Shown here piece by piece: positions 7,970 through 12,610 of a stretch of 12,610 bases of DNA. The notes beneath the pieces were generated by a model. That model worked only from the letters and a program-made list of their open reading frames with translations. It had not been told where the DNA came from and did no database searches. Positions within the stretch are counted from its first letter, which is position 1. Every line of letters starts with the position of its first letter. The stretch is taken from positions 1 to 12,610 of the forward strand of contig CAIYZZ010000310.1 in the NCBI GenBank assembly GCA_903930805.1. The letters are read 5' to 3'. The stretch comes from an uncultured Rhodocyclaceae bacterium. GTDB lineage: Bacteria > Pseudomonadota > Gammaproteobacteria > Burkholderiales > Rhodocyclaceae. Made by a program: the position numbers and the translations under genes.

Positions 7970-8976
7970 CAGGCCGCATGCACGGTGACACGCGCCCGCA
8001 ACTGGCCGCAGCCACCGTCGATGTCCTGACCCGCAGACTGACGCAGTTTGGTGAGGATGCCATGACGGTAGAGGTGGAGCGACATCGCCGCCGCCCGTTC
8101 TTCAGTGGGGCGGCGGAAACCGAGACCATCGACCGCGTTGTAGGGAATGAAGTTCATCACGGCGTATTTTCCCCGCAGCAGTCTGACAATGCCATCGAGC
8201 TCCGCGTCACTGTCGTTGACGCCTTCGAGCAGCGTCCACTGATACTGGATCGGATAGCCGGTGGCGCGGGCATATTGCTCCCCGAGTTCCACCAGTTCGG
8301 CCGGATCGATGTGCTGTGCCTTGGGCAGTAGTTGTGTGCGTAGCTCGGCGCGGGTCGAGTGCAGGGACAATGCCAGCGCCGGCTTGACGATTCCGCGCGG
8401 CAGCCGCTCGAACACACGGCGGTCACCCACGGTCGAAAACACCAGGTTCTTGTGGCCGATGGCACCGGCCGTACCCAGCAGTTCGATCGCTTCCAGCACG
8501 TTGTCCATGTTGTGCGCCGGCTCGCCCATGCCCATGAACACGACCTTTTTGACAGCACGCCGCGCACGGGCGAGCACCACTTGGGCGACAATCTCTGCAC
8601 TGCCGAGTTGGCGCAGCAGACCGTCTCGGCCGGTCATGCAGAATGTGCAACCCACCGCACAGCCGACCTGGGTGGACACGCACAAGCCGTCACGCGGCAA
8701 CAGCACACTCTCCACCGCCTGTCCGTCGGCAAGCTCCACCAGCAAGCGCACGGAACCATCCTCGCCAGCGTGCTCGGAACGCAGGCACGCCAGGTTTGCC
8801 AGTTCGGCGGTCAAGGCCGGCAGGGCGGCACGCAAGGCAGCGGGTAGAAAATCTGCCGCCGGTACGGGGCCGCTATCGAGCGGCAACGCCTGCGTCCAGG
8901 CCCGCAGCACACGCTCCTCATGGCACAACTTGGTGCCGTGGGAGCGCAAGCGCTGGCGGAGATGTTCAATTCGCAT
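7969..8976 (-). CDS. RlmN/Cfr-family radical SAM RNA methyltransferase-like protein, short paralogue
   Basis: A 335-residue member of the RlmN/Cfr family, radical-SAM enzymes that methylate adenine C2 or C8 in RNA through a methylated cysteine. The radical-SAM motif is C106-x3-C110-x2-C113. C99 lies seven residues before it, like C118 of E. coli RlmN, and C323 in DIDGGCGQL matches the methyl-carrying C355. GMGEPAHNMDNV (149-160) and the E89 region VESVLLP are also family hallmarks. All catalytic residues are therefore present. It is about 50 residues shorter than E. coli RlmN (384), with a reduced N-terminus, so it may be a second paralogue with another RNA target. The frame is open upstream to 9225, but the segment beyond ATG 8976 is low-complexity and crosses repeat copy 2. 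The ribosome site is weak. Confidence 0.83.
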   Translation of the reverse strand: MRIEHLRQRLRSHGTKLCHEERVLRAWTQALPLDSGPVPAADFLPAALRAALPALTAELANLACLRSEHAGEDGSVRLLVELADGQAVESVLLPRDGLCVSTQVGCAVGCTFCMTGRDGLLRQLGSAEIVAQVVLARARRAVKKVVFMGMGEPAHNMDNVLEAIELLGTAGAIGHKNLVFSTVGDRRVFERLPRGIVKPALALSLHSTRAELRTQLLPKAQHIDPAELVELGEQYARATGYPIQYQWTLLEGVNDSDAELDGIVRLLRGKYAVMNFIPYNAVDGLGFRRPTEERAAAMSLHLYRHGILTKLRQSAGQDIDGGCGQLRARVTVHAA

Positions 8977-9033
8977 GGGGGCAAATGTAGCACCCCGCTT
9001 GCGCCGTCCCCGTATTGGCGGTGTGCCGGCTTC

Positions 9034-9057
9034 GCCGTCCCGCCAGCGCCGACTTTT
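9034..9057 (+). repeat. 24-bp dispersed repeat, copy 2
   Basis: Identical to copies 1 and 3 over 24 bp and followed by one extra T. It lies in the divergent region between the rlmN-like gene and iorA, 58 bp before the rlmN-like start. A related-looking GCCGTCC also occurs at 9003-9009. Copies 1 and 2 flank the rlmN-like gene as direct repeats. Confidence 0.9.
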
Positions 9058-9065
9058 TCTGTGTA

Positions 9066-9094
9066 TAGACGCGCCCCAGCTGAATCCGGATAAT
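9066..9094 (+). promoter_or_regulatory. Candidate sigma-70 promoter of iorAB
   Basis: TAGACG (9066-9071, 4 of 6 to TTGACA) is separated by 17 bp from GATAAT (9089-9094, 5 of 6 to TATAAT), predicting a transcript start near 9101. The -10 lies in GGATAATTGCA, which recurs upstream of the hypothetical gene at the right end. Plausible by consensus only. Confidence 0.4.
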
Positions 9095-9107
9095 TGCACC
9101 CACGAGA

Positions 9108-9136
9108 CCTGCGTCAAAGCCTTTACCTGACGCGGG
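9108..9136. promoter_or_regulatory. Inverted repeat in the iorA leader, possible operator
   Basis: CCTGCGTCA (9108-9116) and TGACGCGGG (9128-9136) are inverted repeats, 8 of 9 positions pairing perfectly and the ninth a G-T. They are separated by 11 bases and lie just downstream of the candidate iorA promoter. This could be a repressor site or an RNA hairpin in the leader. I do not recognise it as a known regulator box. Confidence 0.35.
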
Positions 9137-9172
9137 TTAACTTTTTCCGCCTTCCTTTTTGCGAGAGTTTCC

Positions 9173-11032
9173 ATGGCCGCTGTCATGCCTGCACCAAGCC
9201 AGTCCCGGTTGCTTCTTTCCGGCAACGAAGCCGTTGCCCGTGCCGTCTGGGAAGCCGGCGTGCGTGTCGCCGCCGCTTATCCCGGCACGCCTTCCACCGA
9301 GATGCTCGAAGTCATTTCGACCTACCCGGACATCTATTCCGAATGGTCGGTGAATGAGAAAGTCTCGCTGGAAGTCGCCATCGGCGCCGCCTTCGCCGGC
9401 TCGCGCTCATTCTGCTGCATGAAACATGTCGGCATGAACGTCGCCTCGGATGCACTGATGACCCTCACGCTGACGGGTGTAGTCGGCGGTCTGGTGATCG
9501 CCATCGCCGACGACGTTGGCCTGTCCTCATCGCAGAACGAACAGGACTCGCGTTACTGGGGTCGTTTCGCCCACCTGCCGATTTTCGAGCCGGCCGACTC
9601 GCAGGAAGCCTACGCGATGACCAAGGATGCCTTCGACTTCTCCGAGAAGTTTCAGGTACCGGTGATCTTGCGCATGACGACGCGCATCAACCACGTCAAG
9701 GCGCTGGTCACTGTCGGCGAGCGCGTGGCGCATGCGGCAGCCGGTTTCAAGAAGGAACCGGCGCGCTGGGTGATGACACCGTCCGGTGCCGGCAAGCGCA
9801 TCCCGATGATGTTCGAGCGCGACAAGGTCTTGCGTACCGAAGCGGAAACTTCCCCGCTCAATCTGATCGACAACGGTAAAGACAAGCGTGTCGGCTTCGT
9901 CGCCTCCGGCCCGGCCTGGATGCACGTGCGCGAATCCTTTCCCGATGCGCCGGTGCTGAAGCTCGGTTTCTCCTGCCCGATTCCGCTCGAGAAGATTCGT
10001 GCCTTTGCTGCCACCGTCGAAAAACTGGTGGTGGTGGAAGAAGTCGAGCCGCTGGTCGAGAGCGAACTCAAGGCCGCCGGCATCGCGTGTCTGGGCAAGG
10101 AAATCCTGCCGCGCCAAGGCGAATTGGCTCCGAATGTGCTGAAGCCGGCAATTGCCAAACTCCTCGGCGAGCCGGCACCCGAGGGCATCGCAGCGCCCGC
10201 GCAAGTTTTTCCGCGCCCACCGACGATGTGTGTGGCCTGCCCGCACCTCGGCGTCTATTACACGCTGGCGCAGATCAAGAACATCACCATCTCCGGCGAC
10301 ATTGGTTGTTACACCCTGGGTGCCGGCCACCCGTGGAATGCGCTCGACACGACGATCTCGATGGGTGCCTCGATGGGCATCGCGCTCGGCCTCGACAAGG
10401 GACGCGGCGAATCCGACAAGGACAAGCGCATCGTCGCCGTGATCGGCGATTCGACCTTCCTGCATATGGGCATGCAAGGGTTGCTCGATATGGTTTACAA
10501 CGGCGGCAACGTCACCGTGCTGCTGCTCGACAACCGTGCCGTCGGCATGACCGGCGGGCAGTCGAACCCCGGCACTGGCCGCGACATCCATGGGGCCCAA
10601 GCCCCGCGCGTCGATTTTGCCAAGCTGGTCGAGTCACTCGGCGTGAAGAAGGAACGTATCCACGTCGTCGATCCCTACCAACTTCCCGTGCTGTTCAAAA
10701 CCATCCGCGACGAGATCAAGATTCCTTCGGTATCGGTGATCATCACCGACCAGCCCTGCGTGCTGGTCGACGACTACAAGAAGCAGAAGCCCTACGAAGT
10801 CATCGACGACAAATGCACCGGCTGCGGCAACTGCGTCGACGTCGGCTGTCCGGCAATCCACGTCACGCGCCGCGAGAAGGTTATCAAGCCCTCCGGCAAG
10901 GAGGTCGAGCTGCAATTCGTCAAGATCGAAACGACGGCCTGTACCGGTTGCAGTCTCTGCGTGCAGCCTTGCGCACCCGATGCCATCGTCCATGCCGACC
11001 TCACCAAGCCAATGCGGCTGGTGCGCCACTGA
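9173..11032 (+). CDS. iorA: Indolepyruvate (arylpyruvate):ferredoxin oxidoreductase, alpha subunit
   Basis: IorA oxidatively decarboxylates aryl pyruvates (from Trp, Phe, Tyr) to arylacetyl-CoA with thiamine diphosphate and ferredoxin. It has 619 residues, the normal length for this alpha-beta fusion. The N-terminal pyrimidine-binding domain has AAYPGTPSTEM (34-44) and WSVNEKVSLEVAIGAAFAG. The thiamine domain has SGDIGCYTLGAG (374-385), GDSTFLHMGMQGL (425-437) and DNRAVGMTGGQSNPGTG (453-469). The C-terminal ferredoxin domain has C548, C551, C554, C559-Pro, then C590, C593, C596, C600. The usual CPGCPHR box appears as CVACPHL (353-359). ATG 9173 has a weak GAGAG upstream; Met5 is an alternative. 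It is paired with iorB 9 bp downstream. No FAD subunit is present, so free ferredoxin is the likely acceptor. Confidence 0.93.
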   Translation: MAAVMPAPSQSRLLLSGNEAVARAVWEAGVRVAAAYPGTPSTEMLEVISTYPDIYSEWSVNEKVSLEVAIGAAFAGSRSFCCMKHVGMNVASDALMTLTLTGVVGGLVIAIADDVGLSSSQNEQDSRYWGRFAHLPIFEPADSQEAYAMTKDAFDFSEKFQVPVILRMTTRINHVKALVTVGERVAHAAAGFKKEPARWVMTPSGAGKRIPMMFERDKVLRTEAETSPLNLIDNGKDKRVGFVASGPAWMHVRESFPDAPVLKLGFSCPIPLEKIRAFAATVEKLVVVEEVEPLVESELKAAGIACLGKEILPRQGELAPNVLKPAIAKLLGEPAPEGIAAPAQVFPRPPTMCVACPHLGVYYTLAQIKNITISGDIGCYTLGAGHPWNALDTTISMGASMGIALGLDKGRGESDKDKRIVAVIGDSTFLHMGMQGLLDMVYNGGNVTVLLLDNRAVGMTGGQSNPGTGRDIHGAQAPRVDFAKLVESLGVKKERIHVVDPYQLPVLFKTIRDEIKIPSVSVIITDQPCVLVDDYKKQKPYEVIDDKCTGCGNCVDVGCPAIHVTRREKVIKPSGKEVELQFVKIETTACTGCSLCVQPCAPDAIVHADLTKPMRLVRH

Positions 11033-11041
11033 AAGGCCGCT

Positions 11042-11647
11042 ATGACAGACAAAATTACCAACATTCTCGTCGTCGGCATCGGCGGCCAAGGCGTTATGAC
11101 CGCTACCGAAATCCTTGCCGAAGCCGCCATCGCCCTCGGCCACGACGCCAAGAAAACCGAAGTCGCCGGTATGGCGCAGCGCGGCGGCGTGGTGTCCTCG
11201 CACCTGCGCTTCGGCCCCAAAGTGCTGTCGCCGCAAATCATGGCCGGCACGGCCGACCTGCTGGTGGGCTTTGAATCCGCTGAAACGCTGCGCTGGTGCC
11301 ACTACCTCAAGCCCGGCGGCCTGGTGCTGATGAACACCGCGCGCCTGGTGCCACCGGTAGTCGACCTCGGCCTCTACGATTACCCGGACGATCCGCTCGC
11401 GGAAATTCGTGCACGCGGTTATGCAGTACATGCCTTCGACGCCATGGCCATCGCGCTGGAACTCGGCGACGTACGCCTCGGCAACACGGTGATGCTTGGC
11501 GCCATGGCCGATCACCTGCCCTTCCCGCCCGGCGTACTGCTCGATGCCATTCTCAAACGCTTCAGTGCCCGGAAACCACATATGGTCGAGGTTAACCGCA
11601 AGGCTTTCGAGGCCGGGCGGGCGGCGGACAAGGCGGCAACGCACTGA
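11042..11647 (+). CDS. iorB: Indolepyruvate:ferredoxin oxidoreductase, beta (gamma-type) subunit
   Basis: This 201-residue partner of IorA belongs to the same fold as the gamma subunit at 1050. It opens with GIGGQGVMTATEILAEAA (12-29) and carries the IorB pattern KTEVAGMAQRGGVVSSHLRFG (about 38-58), which separates it from the Por gamma branch. GAAAGG-type spacing is good: GAAAGG (11031-11036) lies 5 bases before ATG, overlapping the iorA stop, so the pair is a two-gene operon. Its 3' end is followed after 13 bp by repeat copy 3. Family and pairing are secure. Whether the complex prefers indolepyruvate or phenylpyruvate is not shown by sequence. Confidence 0.92.
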   Translation: MTDKITNILVVGIGGQGVMTATEILAEAAIALGHDAKKTEVAGMAQRGGVVSSHLRFGPKVLSPQIMAGTADLLVGFESAETLRWCHYLKPGGLVLMNTARLVPPVVDLGLYDYPDDPLAEIRARGYAVHAFDAMAIALELGDVRLGNTVMLGAMADHLPFPPGVLLDAILKRFSARKPHMVEVNRKAFEAGRAADKAATH

Positions 11648-11660
11648 AAGCCTCTCAGTC

Positions 11661-11684
11661 GCCGTCCCGCCAGCGCCGACTTTT
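11661..11684 (+). repeat. 24-bp dispersed repeat, copy 3
   Basis: Identical to copies 1 and 2. It fills the gap between the convergent iorB and the leftward hypothetical gene and ends exactly one base before that gene's stop codon complement (11685-11687). Here, but not in the other copies, AGTCG (11657-11661) can pair with CGACT (11677-11681) ahead of a short T run, giving a weak terminator-like hairpin. Confidence 0.9.
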
Positions 11685-12236
11685 CTATGCAAGACCGCGT
11701 TGCTTGATTTCCTCATTGAGAAAATCGACCAACAGCGTGCGCACGTCCGCCTTGAGCGCATCGATGGCCTTGTCCTGCGCAGCGAATCTGGCCTGTCGGC
11801 GAGCAACGGTTTCACTGATCGGCTCATCGCGGTAGGGCGGCGCGGTCCAGTAATCATCGTCGCTGACCGTATCGGTTTCGTTTTCCTCGTCGCGCAAGAT
11901 GCGCCGGGCGATCTTGAGCCTTCTGCGCGTTTCCTCGCGCTCGGTTTCAAGCATTTCGATGTGTTCGCTGATATGGGTGAGCAGATGTTCCTCGGCCAGC
12001 TCAAGCTCATAGCCGTTGCTCGGGTTGAAATGGTCGATATAAAAGCTGATGTAGGCTTTGGCGGCATCCTGCCGCGTCAGTGGCTTGTCTCTCGGCTCAA
12101 TCATCTCCGGCGTGATGGGGGGCAGCTTTCTTTGCGCTGTGTGGGGTTGCGCGCTTGCCCGCCGTGCCGGCGCAGCAAACTTTCGCCAGTATTTCGCCCC
12201 CAGCCACACGACCGCCAGCAAAACAATCCACTCCAT
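11685..12236 (-). CDS. Hypothetical membrane-anchored protein with charged helical region
   Basis: I do not recognise this 183-residue protein. It begins with one hydrophobic helix (WIVLLAVVWLGAKYW, 3-17) followed by basic residues, which suggests an N-terminal membrane anchor with a cytoplasmic body. A Pro-rich linker (39-53) leads to a helical, strongly charged stretch (about 78-120, ELELAEEHLL to RRILRDEENE) that may form a coiled coil. An acidic linker DTVSDDDYW and a final amphipathic helix (142-180) follow. There are no cysteines. The start at 12236 is supported by GAGGTG on the minus strand (complement of 12241-12246). It converges on iorB. It looks like a genuine gene (good start, biased composition), but no function can be given. 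Confidence 0.72.
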   Translation of the reverse strand: MEWIVLLAVVWLGAKYWRKFAAPARRASAQPHTAQRKLPPITPEMIEPRDKPLTRQDAAKAYISFYIDHFNPSNGYELELAEEHLLTHISEHIEMLETEREETRRRLKIARRILRDEENETDTVSDDDYWTAPPYRDEPISETVARRQARFAAQDKAIDALKADVRTLLVDFLNEEIKQRGLA

Positions 12237-12276
12237 AACGCACCTCGCCGCACAGGCCCAGCGGGCCGATCTTGCA

Positions 12277-12307
12277 ATTATCCGTCAACCGGACGAACAG
12301 ATTACAA
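12277..12307 (-). promoter_or_regulatory. Possible promoter of the hypothetical gene
   Basis: Reading leftward, TTGTAA (12302-12307, 4 of 6) precedes GATAAT (12277-12282, 5 of 6) with a 19-bp gap, longer than ideal. The -10 lies in the same GGATAATTGCA found before iorA. It is 40 bp ahead of the start codon. Weak, by consensus only. Confidence 0.3.
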
Positions 12308-12311
12308 GTGG

Positions 12312-12462
12312 AAATGGGCCAGGCTCGATTTTCACAATCACTCGCCCGCGAGTTCAAGTGCCGCAGTTATCACGGCCGGGCTCATGAAAACCCGGCTCGT
12401 TTCTATCTGGCCGATCAATGGCCGGACTTCGGGGATCAATCCGGCCCTTTTGGCACCCAGTT
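12312..12462. repeat. 151-bp structured tandem repeat, unit A
   Basis: The 374 bases after 12236 contain no credible gene. After about 75 bp of leader for the leftward hypothetical gene, unit A begins at AAATGGGCC and is repeated directly after 151 bp. Each unit holds three inverted repeats: ACTCGC-CC-GCGAGT (12340-12353), GCCGGG-10 nt-CCCGGC (12375-12396) and GGCCGGA-13 nt-TCCGGCC (12420-12446), the last followed by CTTTT, which resembles a rightward rho-independent terminator. I cannot match it to a named repeat family. Confidence 0.9.
12420..12451 (+). terminator. Terminator-like hairpin inside repeat unit A
   Basis: A 7-bp perfect GC-rich stem (GGCCGGA/TCCGGCC), a 13-base loop and a CTTTT tail. 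It is repeated at 12572-12603 in unit B. No rightward gene ends nearby, so it may simply be part of the repeat's structure. Confidence 0.4.
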
Positions 12463-12610
12463 AAATGGGCCAGGCTCGATTTTTCATAATCACTCGCCCG
12501 CGAGTTCAAGTGCTGCAGCTATCACGGCCGGGCTCATGAAAACCCTGCTTTTTTCTATCTGGCCGATCAATGGCCGGACTTCGGGGATCAATCCGGCCCT
12601 TTTGGCACCA
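12463..12610. repeat. 151-bp structured tandem repeat, unit B (cut by window edge)
   Basis: The second unit is complete to within a few bases of the window end and about 95% identical to unit A by eye: around six substitutions and one inserted T. The first (12492-12505) and third (12572-12598) inverted repeats are perfectly kept. The middle one carries a mismatch in its right arm (CCCTGC) and is followed by six T. More units may lie beyond 12610. Confidence 0.88.

Noticed and set aside
8977..9225. N-terminal extension of the rlmN-like frame by 83 codons
   Set aside because: The added stretch has no family similarity I can see, crosses repeat copy 2 and overlaps the start of iorA. ATG 8976 gives a sensible RlmN-like N-terminus.
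7946..11684. CRISPR array reading of the 24-bp repeats
   Set aside because: The spacings are about 1.1 and 2.6 kb with whole genes between copies; there are no regular spacers and no cas genes.
11657..11684. Rho-independent terminator formed by the 24-bp repeat
   Set aside because: A 5-bp stem forms only at copy 3 using flanking bases; copies 1 and 2 cannot form it, so hairpin termination is not a conserved property of the repeat.
10634..12067. Long leftward frame of 477 codons
   Set aside because: It runs antisense to iorA and iorB and out of frame with the real gene at 11685-12236; both Ior proteins are clearly coding.
12312..12610. Integron attC sites or a coding repeat
   Set aside because: There is no attC core-site pattern (GTTRRRY) at the unit ends and no integrase. 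A frame stays open across the units, but the 151-bp period shifts frame between them and the peptides differ, so coding is unlikely.

Overview
The window looks like chromosomal DNA of a GC-rich betaproteobacterium. The homodimeric-type pyruvate dehydrogenase E1 (AceE) and the 2-oxoacid oxidoreductase families used in anaerobic aromatic and amino-acid metabolism resemble Rhodocyclales (Azoarcus/Thauera-like bacteria). This assignment is inferred from gene types and style; no marker gene is present. There is no rRNA, tRNA, transposase or CRISPR array.

Layout. (1) 1-861, minus: the first 287 codons of aceE, running off the left edge. (2) A 188-bp divergent intergenic region. (3) 1050-5540, plus: a tight four-gene operon for a multisubunit 2-oxoacid:acceptor oxidoreductase. 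The order is gamma, alpha, beta (TPP and Fe-S), then a GltD-like FAD/NAD(P) subunit with a ferredoxin domain at its C-terminus. Pyruvate or phenylglyoxylate are the likeliest substrates; the sequence cannot decide between them. (4) 5562-7933, plus: a periplasmic solute-binding protein followed by a membrane-bound CHASE-GGDEF diguanylate cyclase, close enough behind the operon to be co-transcribed. (5) 7969-8976, minus: a short RlmN/Cfr-family radical-SAM enzyme. (6) 9173-11647, plus: iorA-iorB, an indolepyruvate/arylpyruvate:ferredoxin oxidoreductase. (7) 11685-12236, minus: a small membrane-anchored hypothetical protein. (8) 12312-12610: two tandem copies of a 151-bp element with three inverted repeats per unit, running off the right edge.

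How it fits together. The region holds three enzymes that turn 2-oxoacids into acyl-CoA: NAD-linked PDH and two oxygen-sensitive thiamine/iron-sulfur oxidoreductases. The first oxidoreductase carries its own electron path to NAD(P). IorAB has only ferredoxin domains and must use an external acceptor. The sensory pair could link a small solute to c-di-GMP.

The most unusual features are non-coding. An identical 24-bp sequence occurs three times in the same orientation (7946, 9034, 11661), only between genes. It brackets the rlmN-like gene and the iorAB pair, and two copies touch the stop codon of a leftward gene. The second unusual feature is the tandem 151-bp structured repeat at the right end.
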